NCBI GenBank assembly: GCA_021780075.1
Contig: JAJXZL010000032.1
Location: 1 to 64,000 of the forward strand
Origin: Acidobacteriota bacterium
GTDB taxonomy: Bacteria > Acidobacteriota > Terriglobia > Terriglobales > Acidobacteriaceae
Length of the DNA: 64,000 nt
Direction: 5' to 3'
A program made the position numbers and the translations under genes. Numbering within the stretch: position 1 is the stretch's first letter; every line of letters begins with the position of its first letter. The notes beneath the pieces were generated by a model. It was not told the origin of the DNA and ran no database searches. It was given only the letters and a program-made list of their open reading frames with translations. Below are positions 6,541-15,585 of this stretch, piece after piece.

Positions 6541-8775
6541 TCAGAAAAGGCGCAGGCTTTGCGGAGTGGCGAGGGTGGACGGGTTGAATGTGCGGGGTGA
6601 GGCTGCATGCGGCAGGCAGTGGCCGCGCGGCTCATACGGCGCGTCATAGGAGCGCGTGACGTGCATGCGGCCCATGACCACGTAGCGCGTGCGCAGTCCG
6701 CCGACGGTTTGCGGCAGTTGCGCGGGGAGATGGCGGCGGTCGACATAGATGACCAGCGCGGCGTCGCGGGGATTGTCGAGGCTCTGGCCCACGCCCACGG
6801 CGAAGAAGGCGGGGTTCTGCTGCATGAGCGTGTGCGCCCACTGGTGCTTGATGGCGAGGGCTGGCGCGAGCACGCGCGCGGCGAGCGGGGGCGCGTCGGC
6901 AATCGTATTCGCCATGGGCGCCGCGCCCAGCGCGACGCTGTTTGAGTTGGAGGGAATGACGAGGGTGCGCACGCCGTCGACGGTGGCGGGAACAGCGGTT
7001 TGCTCGGTCTGATCGACGTAGACGATGACGGCGGCTTCGCCCGCGCGGTCACTGCTTTTGCCCATGGCGACGCCGAGGATGCCTGCGTCCGGATTGACGA
7101 GCGCGCGCGCCACGGCCAGCGCCTGCTGCACGTTGTTGATTTCCGCGTCGGGCAGCGCTCGGGCCTGTGCCGTGCTGACGGTGCTGTTGCCAAAGCTGAG
7201 GCAACTGACGGGGTGGTCCGCCGCGCCGACGAAGGTGAAGCCGGCGCCGGAGCCGAGCTGTGTGCTGAGCTCGTTGAGCAGGTCGGGGGCGGGATTGGCC
7301 ATGCCCTGACCGACGCCTGATGCGTCTGTGCCACCCGCAAAGTAAAGGCCAACGGGCTCGGCGTTGGCGGCATCGACGACGAGTGCGCCGGAGTCGCCCG
7401 CGTTGCTGAATCGGTCTCCGCTGAGGGCGATCTGGTTGGTGAATGTCTTGGTGAGGTAGGGGTGGGTTTCGCCGCAGTCGTGAAAGTAATCGACCGCAAT
7501 ATCGACGCTGATGGCGGAGATGCTGCCGCAGGTGAGGCCGGTGGTGCGTCCGCTTTTGGCGACGCGCAGCGCCAGGGTGGCGGCTTCGCCTTTGCCGCCG
7601 GTAGAGGAAATGCCGGGAGGCGCAGCGGCGAGGGTGCCGTCGGGCTGGCGCGTGCCGAGCTCAAGAATGCTGCCTGTGGGGTCAACGGTGCGGGAGGCGA
7701 CCTGCGCGATGGCTGCGTCGGCGTTGGTCTGTGCGGAGTTGAGGGGGAGCCAGCCGGTGAGCGAGCCGACGGGCACGGTGCCGGGACCTTCGCCGTTGGG
7801 CGTGCAGTTGTTGTCAATCAGGCCGGGCTGCACGATGGTGTCGCCGACGGCAGCGTGGTCACTACGCGCGAGGACGTGGTTGTTGCTGAGCAGGAACTGG
7901 CGGCCTGAGGCGTCTTGAATGAGCGCGCCGAGGGTGCCGCTGCAGCAGTCGATGATGGTGTTGCCGCTCGAGTCGTAGTCGCCGTTGTTGCCGCCGGAGC
8001 TGCCGAGCTGCATGGGCGCGGCGAGCTGTGCCTGGTGGGTGGCGGGGTTGCTGGTGACTCCTGCGGAGTTGAGCAGGACGGCGGTTTCGGTTCTGGCGAA
8101 TCTGCCTGCCGAGGCCACGATGTAGGTGACGCCGGTGGCTTGCAGAACGGCGGGGGCGGTGTAGGTGACGGTGCAGGCGGTGAAGGCCTTGCCCGAGCGT
8201 TCGCAAAGGGGCGCGCTGAGCGAGCCCTGCCCGCCGCTGGAGCTGCCGGGTGCGTCGGCGAGGGCGAAGTAGATGCCGACTCCGCCGCCGGCCTGGGCGA
8301 GATAGCCGGTAATGGTGGCGGTGCCGTTGGGGCCGAGGGCGAGATTCTCCGGCGTGAGGGGGCGCAGGAAGCCGGGCGTGAGGGTGAGTATGGAGGTGGC
8401 CTTGATGGCAGGATTGAACTTGAGCGCGGCGGTGACGGTGACCTGCACGCGGTCCGCGGTGAGGTAGGTGGGCGGGGTGTACTGGCCGTCCGGGCTGATG
8501 GCACCGGGGCCCGCGGTGGCGTCCCCGCCGGAGAGCGACCATGTGACCGCCACTTCTCTGCCGCCCGCCTGCGTTGCGACGAACTGGTCTACACGGCGGC
8601 CATGGGCGTCTGTGGCGTTGCATCCGGTGCAGTTTGTGTCGATTGATGTTGTGCCGGACGTGAGGGAGAAGGCGTTTTGCGTGGGATTGGGGGTGGCTTC
8701 TCCACCGCAGCCCGCGAGGAGGGCCAGGCTTGGGAGCAGAAGCGCCGGAAGCATGCGGAGCGCAAAGTCGCACAC
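6541..8775 (-). CDS. Trypsin-fold (Nal1-like) peptidase lipoprotein
   Basis: About 744 residues. A lipobox LAGC (Cys23 with the chosen GTG start) follows a hydrophobic run; AAGGG lies 7 bases before this GTG, while a longer TTG start at 8841 has no clear site. An N-terminal Ig-like region (VTWSLSGGDA) precedes a serine-protease-like core showing the three expected positions: His in LLSNNHVLA, Asp in NADAAIAQV, and Ser in NAGDSGALVVD. After the core come two similar modules of about 70 residues, ILGVAMGKSSDRAGEAAVIV...VDGVRTLVI and FFAVGVGQSLDNPRDAALVI...VGGLRTRYV. Substrate unknown; extracytoplasmic location likely. Confidence 0.75.
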   Translation of the reverse strand: MCDFALRMLPALLLPSLALLAGCGGEATPNPTQNAFSLTSGTTSIDTNCTGCNATDAHGRRVDQFVATQAGGREVAVTWSLSGGDATAGPGAISPDGQYTPPTYLTADRVQVTVTAALKFNPAIKATSILTLTPGFLRPLTPENLALGPNGTATITGYLAQAGGGVGIYFALADAPGSSSGGQGSLSAPLCERSGKAFTACTVTYTAPAVLQATGVTYIVASAGRFARTETAVLLNSAGVTSNPATHQAQLAAPMQLGSSGGNNGDYDSSGNTIIDCCSGTLGALIQDASGRQFLLSNNHVLARSDHAAVGDTIVQPGLIDNNCTPNGEGPGTVPVGSLTGWLPLNSAQTNADAAIAQVASRTVDPTGSILELGTRQPDGTLAAAPPGISSTGGKGEAATLALRVAKSGRTTGLTCGSISAISVDIAVDYFHDCGETHPYLTKTFTNQIALSGDRFSNAGDSGALVVDAANAEPVGLYFAGGTDASGVGQGMANPAPDLLNELSTQLGSGAGFTFVGAADHPVSCLSFGNSTVSTAQARALPDAEINNVQQALAVARALVNPDAGILGVAMGKSSDRAGEAAVIVYVDQTEQTAVPATVDGVRTLVIPSNSNSVALGAAPMANTIADAPPLAARVLAPALAIKHQWAHTLMQQNPAFFAVGVGQSLDNPRDAALVIYVDRRHLPAQLPQTVGGLRTRYVVMGRMHVTRSYDAPYEPRGHCLPHAASPRTFNPSTLATPQSLRLF

Positions 8776-9309
8776 ATTCCTGCCCTTGAGTCGCAGGGTT
8801 GCAGGGGACGCTTCCGTGATGGTTCGCGTGGCCAGCGCCAATGCTCAACCGGCTTTCGTCAAAGTCTGGGTGCTATTGGTTTCGACGCACTTCAGCCATC
8901 AAGGTTAACCCAAGTTCGAGTTGCGCGGGTGCGCAAAATCATGCGGCGCGGCGGGCGTGCCGGCCGGACTCCTCTTTTTAAAAAGCTGCATACAGACGAG
9001 TTGGCGCGGGCTTTGCCGGTGGTTTTGCTTCTCGGCTGATCACAGGGCAATGTGATGTTCCCGGTCTGCAACGGCTCAGGATGCTCCATGTGTCTGCCTT
9101 CATCCCGGCGAAAGGGCTGCCGTGAGCAAGTTCTTGGTTTTCATGGGATTTTAATTGCCTTTGACCGCAGAGAAGAGTAGGTTTGTGCGGTCAGGTTGCG
9201 TGGTCTGCCTCCCTGCAGAGCACGTGGTCTATCGGCATCGGGGGATCACAGGCCGATAGCGGAGGGTCAACCACCCTGATAATCCATCAATGCGTTTGGG
9301 GGTCGACAA
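8776..9309. other. Divergent intergenic region with an inverted repeat
   Basis: Region between the divergent peptidase lipoprotein and the beta-helix gene; it must carry both promoters. An 8-bp inverted repeat (ctatcggc at 9229-9236, gccgatag at 9252-9259, 15-base loop) lies about 50 bases before the beta-helix start and may be a regulatory hairpin. A short palindrome ctttttaaaaag lies near 8975. No gene is seen; I cannot place a promoter reliably. Confidence 0.5.
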
Positions 9310-10617
9310 ATGAAAGTGCAAGTGAAGCGAATGAGCCTTGGCCTGGCCTTGGCTGTGTGGAGTGTGACCATGGTTGGCATGGTTCAATCGGCTGCCGCGG
9401 CGACGCTGTGCGTGTCTGCGGGCAGTCCGAACTGCTACGCCACCATCGGTGCGGCGCTTGCCCATGCCGTCGCGGGTGACACTATCCAGGTGTCGCAGGG
9501 GATCTACCACGAGGATGTGGTGATCGGCATGCCCATTTCCCTGATTGGACAGAATCCGGCGAACACGATTATCGATGCGATGGGGATGGCGAATGGCATT
9601 TACATCGATGGGCTCGATCACGCGGGGTTGAGCCATGTGGTTGTGTCCGGGTTCACGGTGAGGAATGCCAATTTCGAGGGCATTCTGATGACGAATGTGT
9701 CAGAAGCCGCGGTGTGGGGCAACATACTTACGGGCAATGACCGGGGCCTGGACTATGCGAAGCAGTCCTGCCCGGGATTGCCGGCGTTTGAGACGGCGGA
9801 GGGCTTCGACTGCGGAGAAGGAATCCATCTCTCTGGAGTGGATCACTCCCGGATCGGAGGCAATACGGTTCAGGGCAATTCCGGGGGAATCCTTATCAGC
9901 GACGAAACCGGGCCGACGCATGACAACTGGATCGCCAACAATCTGGTGAAGAGCAACATCTATGACTGCGGCATCACGATTCCGTCGCATCCACCTGCTC
10001 TTGCTTCCGCGAACGGAGTACCATTCGGCGTCTACGGGAACGTGATCTCCGGTAATGTGTCGGAATACAACGGGACCATGGGCGGAGGCGCGGGGATCGG
10101 CCTGTTCGGTTTCCTGCCCGGCGCGCGCGTGTCTGACAACACGATTTCCGGGAACACTATTATCGGGAACGGGTTGCCGGGCGTGGCGATGCATGCGCAC
10201 TCGCCGGGCGAGAACATGAACAACAACGTGATCACCGGCAACTACATTGCGGGCAACGGGGCGGATACCGCCGATGCGGCAACGCCGGGGCCGACGGGGA
10301 TTAACCTCTACATCAACGTGCACGGGGCGTCGGGGCCATCCGGGATCGTGATCTCGAAGAACGTCATCAAGAATGAGACCGATGACGTGGTGGTGAAGAT
10401 GCCTGAGACGCTGGCTGTGAACTGGAATAACCTGAACGGCGGCGGTGCGGGAGTGGTGAATCTGGGGATGGCCGCCGTGGACGCCACGAATAACTGGTGG
10501 GGATGCAGCCAGGGACCGGGCGGCTCTGGATGTTCGAGTGTGATGGGGCCGATGGTGACGGTGGATCCTGTTCAGGATTCGCCAGCAGTGCCGAACGGGT
10601 CGCCGACCGCACAGTAA
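9310..10617 (+). CDS. Secreted right-handed parallel beta-helix protein
   Basis: 435 residues. The N-terminus has Lys/Arg, a hydrophobic core (LGLALAVWSVTMVGMV) and an SAAAA cleavage region, so it is secreted by Sec. The body opens with a DUF1565-like segment (CYATIGAALAHAVAGDTIQV, GIYHEDVVI) and continues with PbH1 repeats such as SRIGGNTVQGNSGGILISDE and ARVSDNTISGNTIIGNGLPG, rich in N-x-I/V-x-G-N turns. This fold is used by pectate lyases, NosD-like and other carbohydrate-binding or cleaving proteins. No catalytic set can be assigned. Start: ATG preceded by gggggtcgacaa. Confidence 0.8.
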   Translation: MKVQVKRMSLGLALAVWSVTMVGMVQSAAAATLCVSAGSPNCYATIGAALAHAVAGDTIQVSQGIYHEDVVIGMPISLIGQNPANTIIDAMGMANGIYIDGLDHAGLSHVVVSGFTVRNANFEGILMTNVSEAAVWGNILTGNDRGLDYAKQSCPGLPAFETAEGFDCGEGIHLSGVDHSRIGGNTVQGNSGGILISDETGPTHDNWIANNLVKSNIYDCGITIPSHPPALASANGVPFGVYGNVISGNVSEYNGTMGGGAGIGLFGFLPGARVSDNTISGNTIIGNGLPGVAMHAHSPGENMNNNVITGNYIAGNGADTADAATPGPTGINLYINVHGASGPSGIVISKNVIKNETDDVVVKMPETLAVNWNNLNGGGAGVVNLGMAAVDATNNWWGCSQGPGGSGCSSVMGPMVTVDPVQDSPAVPNGSPTAQ

Positions 10618-10690
10618 TCATGCGGCTGGGCGGGTCGCCTATCCGTCACCAGGATTGGCGCGCTCGCCCCAGGCCACTCTTTTGATCGAC

Positions 10691-11695
10691 TTACTCCACC
10701 GTGAGGACCAGCTTGCCGAAGTGGGTGGCTTGCTCCATGCGGCCCAAGACTTCTCGGGCTTCGGTCCAGGGGAAGCTTTCCTCGACGGGCCGGAGTTGTG
10801 CGAGGGCGATGGCTTTGTTCATTTGCTCGAAGTCGCGGCGTGAGCCGACGTAAATGCCGCGGATGCGGGCCTGTTTGTGAAGGATGACGGGGAGTGGGAG
10901 CAGCTCGGATGGCTCGGAGAGCACGCCGATCTGGGCGATTGTGCCGCCCATGCGGATGGCGCGCAGCGAGCGGGGCAAGGTGCCTACGCCGCCGACTTCG
11001 ACGACCAGATCGACACCTTCTCCGCCGGTTTCGTCGAGCGCCCAGCGATCCCAGTCAGAAATCTCGCGGTAGTTCAGGCCGGCATCGAGGCCGAGGGCGC
11101 GGGCGCGCTCCAGCTTTGCTGGCGTGCCGGAGATGCCGAGTACACGGGCACCCATGAGTTTGGCAAATTGCAGGGCAAAGATGGAGACGCCGCCGGTTCC
11201 CTGAATGAGGACAGTGGAGCCCGGCTTGAGGTCTGCGGCAGCCAGGGCGTTCCATGCGGTGACGGCGGCGCAGGGCAGGGTGGCAGCCTCCTCGAAGGTG
11301 AGGTGGCGGGGCACGGCGACGAGACCGGACTCATGAAGGACGACGTGTTCGGCCAGCATGCCGTCGATGTCGCCGCCCAGAGCGCCCTTGACTTTGGCGG
11401 GTGTGGGCGGGCCGTCGAGCCAGTTTTGCATGAAGATGCCGGCCACGCGATCCCCACGCTTCCATGCGGTTACGCCCTCGCCGACGGCGGTGACTTCGCC
11501 AGCGCCGTCGGAGCAGGGGATGCGCGGGAACTTCAATTTGGGGTTGTACAGCCCCTTGACCATAAGGAGATCGCGATAATTGAAGGAAACTGCATGAACT
11601 TTGACGAGCACTTCGCCGGGGCCCGGCTTGAGTGCGGGTCGCTGTGTAAACTCCAAGGAATCAACGCCAAACTCGGAAATCTGCCAGACACGCAT
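10691..11695 (-). CDS. Zinc-independent alcohol dehydrogenase / quinone oxidoreductase family (MDR)
   Basis: 334 residues of the medium-chain dehydrogenase/reductase superfamily. The N-terminal GroES-like part has PGEVLVKVHAVSFNYRDLL and PCSDGAGEV; the Rossmann part has VLIQGTGGVSIFALQFAKLMG as the NADPH-binding glycine motif, followed by VVEVGG. The catalytic zinc ligands of true alcohol dehydrogenases are not evident, so an NADPH-dependent quinone or enone reductase is more likely. The ATG at 11695 has GAAGGAG six bases upstream; the longer open frame above it is spurious. It stands divergent from the small coiled-coil gene. Confidence 0.87.
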   Translation of the reverse strand: MRVWQISEFGVDSLEFTQRPALKPGPGEVLVKVHAVSFNYRDLLMVKGLYNPKLKFPRIPCSDGAGEVTAVGEGVTAWKRGDRVAGIFMQNWLDGPPTPAKVKGALGGDIDGMLAEHVVLHESGLVAVPRHLTFEEAATLPCAAVTAWNALAAADLKPGSTVLIQGTGGVSIFALQFAKLMGARVLGISGTPAKLERARALGLDAGLNYREISDWDRWALDETGGEGVDLVVEVGGVGTLPRSLRAIRMGGTIAQIGVLSEPSELLPLPVILHKQARIRGIYVGSRRDFEQMNKAIALAQLRPVEESFPWTEAREVLGRMEQATHFGKLVLTVE

Positions 11696-11777
11696 GATGG
11701 CTCCTTCAGTCGATTGACGGTGTGGGGCGGCCTGTGACCAGCCGCTCTGCCCGAATGACCGCCTTAGAATAGAAGAT

Positions 11778-12044
11778 ATGGCACGTGGTTGGGAAAGTAA
11801 GTCCGTGGAGGAGCAGATGGCAAATGCCTCGCAGAAACCGGAAATGAAATCCGGCAACGGGTATGTGAGCGAGGAAGCGCGGCGGCTTGCAGAGCAGAAG
11901 CGCGCCGAAAAGACGCGCCAGATGCAGTCGCTGAACCTGCAGCGGGAGAACATTCTGTCGCAGCGAACCTCGCACCCTGCGAGGCGCGCCGCGCTGGAAG
12001 CCGCGCTGACGCAGATCGAGTCGCAGATCCAGGCACTGAGCTAA
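11778..12044 (+). CDS. Small coiled-coil protein, conserved unknown
   Basis: 88 residues, highly charged, without membrane segment or signal. From about residue 30 it is almost wholly helical by composition (SEEARRLAEQKRAEKTRQM, ALEAALTQIESQIQAL), with a heptad-like pattern at the end. I do not recognise a family; the regular composition and clear stop make it a likely real gene. It reads away from the MDR gene and converges on the SDR gene at 12096. Function unknown. Confidence 0.6.
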   Translation: MARGWESKSVEEQMANASQKPEMKSGNGYVSEEARRLAEQKRAEKTRQMQSLNLQRENILSQRTSHPARRAALEAALTQIESQIQALS

Positions 12045-12095
12045 GGCCTGTTTACGGTACACAGGCGGCGTGGCGGGATTGCTCCGTCTGCCAGT

Positions 12096-12866
12096 CTACT
12101 CGTTGCGCGAGAAGAGCAGAGAATTTGCCTGCTGCACGGTCGTGAGCTGTACGCGCGCGATGTTGACGTGCGCCGGTTGCCTTGCAGCCCAGACAATGAC
12201 CTCGGCCACGTCTTCGGGCGTGAGGGGCTTGATACCGTTGTAGACCTTGGCGGCGCGTTCTGAGTCGCCATGGAAGCGCACCATGCTGAACTCCGTCTCC
12301 ACCATGCCGGGGTCCACGCTGGTGACGCGCAAGGGGGTTCCCAGCACATCCTGGCGCAGGCCGTCGTTGATGGCCTTTTCGGCAGCCTTGGTGGCGCAGT
12401 AGACGGCTCCGTTGGGGTAGGTGAGTTCGCCGGCGGTCGAGCCAAGATTGATGACGTGGCCGTGGCCTCGGACCACCATGCCCGGCACCACGGCGCGGGT
12501 GACATAGAGCAGCCCCTTGACGTTGGTGTCGATCATCTCTTCCCAGTCCTGAATCTTGCCCATGTAGAGCTTGTCGAGGCCCCGGCTGAGGCCTGCATTG
12601 TTGACCAGGATGTCGATTTCAGCCCATTCCGGCGGCAGGTCGTCGACCGCCTGCTGCACGGCGCGGTGGTCGCGTACGTCGAGGTCAATGGAGTGGACGG
12701 CGGGTGCTCCGCGCTCGATGGCGCGCGAGGCCACCTCGGCCAGCTTTGAGGCGCGGCGCGCAGCGAGGAGCAGGCGCGCACCTTCGGCAGCGAATGCAAG
12801 CGCAGTGGCGGCACCGATGCCGGCGCTGGCTCCCGTGATGAATACGATTTTTCCCCTCAGACTCAT
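12096..12866 (-). CDS. Short-chain dehydrogenase/reductase (YdfG-like)
   Basis: 256 residues, classical SDR. The cofactor motif TGASAGIG is at about residues 11-18, followed by Arg residues (LLLAARRASK) that suit NADP. DILVNNAGLSRG is the structural NNAG motif, the catalytic Ser is in INLGSTAGEL, and YCATK is the Tyr-xxx-Lys pair. Closest in style to YdfG, an NADP-dependent 3-hydroxy-acid or serine 3-dehydrogenase, but the exact substrate is not certain. It may be co-transcribed with the 3-hydroxyisobutyrate-type dehydrogenase upstream (gap 90 bases). Confidence 0.9.
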   Translation of the reverse strand: MSLRGKIVFITGASAGIGAATALAFAAEGARLLLAARRASKLAEVASRAIERGAPAVHSIDLDVRDHRAVQQAVDDLPPEWAEIDILVNNAGLSRGLDKLYMGKIQDWEEMIDTNVKGLLYVTRAVVPGMVVRGHGHVINLGSTAGELTYPNGAVYCATKAAEKAINDGLRQDVLGTPLRVTSVDPGMVETEFSMVRFHGDSERAAKVYNGIKPLTPEDVAEVIVWAARQPAHVNIARVQLTTVQQANSLLFSRNE

Positions 12867-12956
12867 GGCACTATCCTAACCAAACATTGCGAATGGCGGC
12901 GTGATGGGAATTACAGCTCAGGGTGCGCAAGGCTACGATTTGCACGCGGGCCGGTG

Positions 12957-13841
12957 CTACTTTGCCAAAACGCCGCGGCGCTGAGCCATGCGGTACTGGC
13001 CCACGGCCCAGTCCGTTTTGCCGAGTCCTGCCTGCTGGGCCTGGGCAAAGATTTCGGCCAGGCTGTCGGCGAGGCTGAGGCGGGTGTGACGGCTGGCTGC
13101 GGCTTCGCGGAGCAGGCGGAGGTCCTTGGCACCCAGCTCGACGGTGGCTCCGGCCTGCTCGGGCGGGTGGAGCATGACGTTGCCATAGGCCGCGTAAAAG
13201 GGCGACTGGAAGAGCGCGGAGTTGACCGCATCGAGGAAGGTTTCTGGAGCAATGCCCTGCGATTCAGCGTAGACAAAGGACTCGCCCAGGGAGTGAATCA
13301 TGGCGCTGATGAGGAAGTTGCCGCCGAGCTTGAGTGCGTGGGCCTGGCGCGGCTCACTGCCGATGACGGAGATGCCGCGCGCGAGCGGTTCGAGCAGGGG
13401 GCGGGCCTTCGCGACGGCGGATTCCTCGCCGGCGGCGACAATCCACAGGCGGCCGTCTGCCGCGACATTGGGGCGGCCGAAGACAGGCGCGGCGACGAAG
13501 AGATGGCCATGGCGGGCGTGCTCAGCGGTGATCCGCTCAGAGAGCGCCACGCTGATGGTGCTGCACGCGATGTGAAGCGTGCCCGGTGAAAGCGCGTCCA
13601 TCAGCCCGTTTGCCCCGAAAAGCACCTCCTCGTGCGCGGCGTCGTCGAAGAGCATGGTGATGACCGCGTCTGCGCCGAGCTCGGCTTCGGCCGGGGTGCC
13701 CGCAACGATTGCGCCCTCGCGAGCCAGCGGTTCGGTGCGTGCTTCGCTGCGGTTCCACACGGACAATTCATGGCCGGCTGCGATCAGGCGAAGCGCCATT
13801 GCCGTTCCCATCTGGCCCAACCCAAGAAATCCGATTCTCAT
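12957..13841 (-). CDS. NAD(P)-dependent 3-hydroxyisobutyrate-type dehydrogenase
   Basis: 294 residues of the beta-hydroxyacid dehydrogenase family. The N-terminus has the Rossmann motif GFLGLGQMG with the usual WNRS next strand; the catalytic Lys lies in LKLGGNFLISAM at the family position. Members oxidise 3-hydroxyisobutyrate, tartronate semialdehyde or reduce succinic/glyoxylic semialdehyde. The ATG at 13841 is preferred because GGGAGG stands about ten bases before it, whereas the GTG nine bases upstream would be too close. Confidence 0.9.
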   Translation of the reverse strand: MRIGFLGLGQMGTAMALRLIAAGHELSVWNRSEARTEPLAREGAIVAGTPAEAELGADAVITMLFDDAAHEEVLFGANGLMDALSPGTLHIACSTISVALSERITAEHARHGHLFVAAPVFGRPNVAADGRLWIVAAGEESAVAKARPLLEPLARGISVIGSEPRQAHALKLGGNFLISAMIHSLGESFVYAESQGIAPETFLDAVNSALFQSPFYAAYGNVMLHPPEQAGATVELGAKDLRLLREAAASRHTRLSLADSLAEIFAQAQQAGLGKTDWAVGQYRMAQRRGVLAK

Positions 13842-14034
13842 TTTATCCACCCCTCCCTATTCTGGCATTGAAGCGCAGTGCAACTGCAAGCGGCGCGCTT
13901 CCGGCTGAAGGACGCGTGGCTGAAGCCACGAGGCTGCTGCTGAATGCGCGCGACGGCGCTGGAGCGCGCCGCTGCGCAGCTTAGTAGTTGGGTTGAAGGC
14001 AGATGCGGAGTGCCCGGCTTTCTTGCCGCTGGAT

Positions 14035-14730
14035 TTATTGCTGGGCCGTCACGAGGTGATGCGCGATGGCGAACAAAGCCAGCTCCAGGCGGGTGGAGAC
14101 GCCGGTTTTGTCAAAGATGTTGGAGAGGTGGCGCTTGATGGTTTCTTCGCTGAGGCCGAACTGCTTGGCGATATCTCGGTTGCTGCAACCCTCAACGATG
14201 CAGCCGACGACTTCAAGCTCGCGCGGCGTGAGGCCGTAGGTTTTGTGCTGCGGGGGTGCGGCCTGCTGCATGAGGTCATGGAGCGCCGAAACCAGGTTGA
14301 CGACGCGCTTGCCGCCGATCCAGTAGTCGCCTGCGCAGACGGTGTGGATGGCAATCTTGAGATGGCCTGCGAGTGCGTCTTTGAGCACGATGCCGCGGGC
14401 GCCGATGTGGAGCGCCTCAATGATCTGCTGGGTCGTGATGGTCGAGGTGAGGAGGAGAATCTTGACGGAGGGTGAGCCGTTCATGATGGCGCGCATGGCC
14501 TCAAGGCCAGGCAGGCGGGGCATCTGGACGTCGAGGAGGAGGATGTCCGGCTGCAGCTCCAGGGTCTGGGTGATGGCCTGATCTCCGTCGTCGGCTTCGC
14601 CTACGACGTCGAATCCTTCCTGCAGGGTGAGCATGTTGCGCACACCGATTCGAACCACGGGATGGTCATCTGCCAATACGATTCTGATCGGTTTTTCCAC
14701 GCGATTGGCCGCCCTTCCAAGGCCCGTCAT
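14035..14730 (-). CDS. NarL/FixJ-type response regulator
   Basis: 231 residues. The receiver domain (about 14-130) has the acidic pair Asp21-Asp22, the phospho-acceptor Asp67 in LLLDVQMP, and the conserved Lys in VLKDA. The C-terminal LuxR-type helix-turn-helix reads LTPRELEVVGCIVEGCSNRD and SEETIKRHLSNIFDKTGVST. It is therefore a DNA-binding transcriptional regulator controlled by a sensor kinase. No histidine kinase gene is nearby. It lies 81 bases behind the receiver-HPt gene on the same strand, so the two may be part of one relay. Confidence 0.93.
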   Translation of the reverse strand: MTGLGRAANRVEKPIRIVLADDHPVVRIGVRNMLTLQEGFDVVGEADDGDQAITQTLELQPDILLLDVQMPRLPGLEAMRAIMNGSPSVKILLLTSTITTQQIIEALHIGARGIVLKDALAGHLKIAIHTVCAGDYWIGGKRVVNLVSALHDLMQQAAPPQHKTYGLTPRELEVVGCIVEGCSNRDIAKQFGLSEETIKRHLSNIFDKTGVSTRLELALFAIAHHLVTAQQ

Positions 14731-14811
14731 TTAAGCGAGTTTGCCGGCGGGTCAAGCTGCCGAACAGGTTGATGTGCCTTGCGTATCCCTTGAAAGATTA
14801 AAACATACTAT

Positions 14812-15549
14812 CTAAGAAGGGAATTCTGCATCCAGCATACGCTCAAGGTTTTGCACGGCGGCGTTCAAATCTCGCAGGACCTTTTCTGAGTTATACAGTT
14901 GATCACTCTCCGCTTCAAGCATGGCGCCGAGCCGGGCAGCCTGGAGTGCTCCCGCCATGCCGCAGCCGCCCTTGATGGCGTGCCCGATGCGTCGGACTTC
15001 TGCTGTATCTCCCCGGGCGATTGCTTCCGCAAGCGAGACATGTCTTTTTCTCAAGTCGGCTGTGACGGCGGAATAGACTTCGCGCACCATGGGTTCGGGC
15101 ATAAGCTGGCGGAACTGGGCGAGGGTCTTGGGGTTCAAAACAGCCTCAGAGTGGTCTGGCGTGGGCATGGACGACTGCGGGATGTGCCCCTCGAGGAGCT
15201 TTTTCAGGGCCGCGACGTCAAAGGGTTTCATGAGGAAACCATTGGCGGCGGCGAGGACTTCCTGAGAAGGCTGGCTGCCGCTGACGGCGTAGATGTACGC
15301 CGTGGTGTGCTGTCGGAGCTGCTCAATCAGCTCTGATCCGCGGAGGCCGGGCAACTGTGCATCCATGAGGATGACCTGCGGCACGCACACGCCGGATTTG
15401 AGCTGCTGCAGCGCGTCTTCGCCGTCGATGGCGGTGTGGACGGTATAGCCGTTGAGGGTGAGCAGAGTGGCCACAACTTCGCGGCTGACCATATCGTCAT
15501 CGATGGCCATGATGATGGGAAGCTCGCGATTTGCGCCAATTCGAAACAT
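14812..15549 (-). CDS. Receiver plus HPt phosphotransfer protein
   Basis: 245 residues with no output domain. Residues about 10-122 are a receiver with Asp17-18-19, phospho-acceptor Asp63 in ILMDAQLPG and Lys108 in LMKPF. Residues about 135-245 are a histidine phosphotransfer domain with His190 in RRIGHAIKGGCGMAGA. Such a protein shuttles phosphoryl groups in a multistep phosphorelay. It begins 36 bases after ftsK ends and is followed by an orphan LuxR-type regulator that could be the next receiver. The sensor kinase must be elsewhere. Confidence 0.9.
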   Translation of the reverse strand: MFRIGANRELPIIMAIDDDMVSREVVATLLTLNGYTVHTAIDGEDALQQLKSGVCVPQVILMDAQLPGLRGSELIEQLRQHTTAYIYAVSGSQPSQEVLAAANGFLMKPFDVAALKKLLEGHIPQSSMPTPDHSEAVLNPKTLAQFRQLMPEPMVREVYSAVTADLRKRHVSLAEAIARGDTAEVRRIGHAIKGGCGMAGALQAARLGAMLEAESDQLYNSEKVLRDLNAAVQNLERMLDAEFPS

Positions 15550-15585
15550 GCGTGCCTAACCCTTGCCGGGCCGGTTACTGCGGCC

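Noticed and set aside
6282-7817. A 511-codon minus-strand frame overlapping the peptidase gene and the repeat
   Set aside because: Ser/Pro/Arg-rich out-of-frame reading of the peptidase gene and of repeat 6353-6450.
13880-13930. A third copy of the ggggctaaagcccc-type repeat near 13900 (ctgaagccacg)
   Set aside because: Only a short gctgaagcc word is shared, which is not enough above background.
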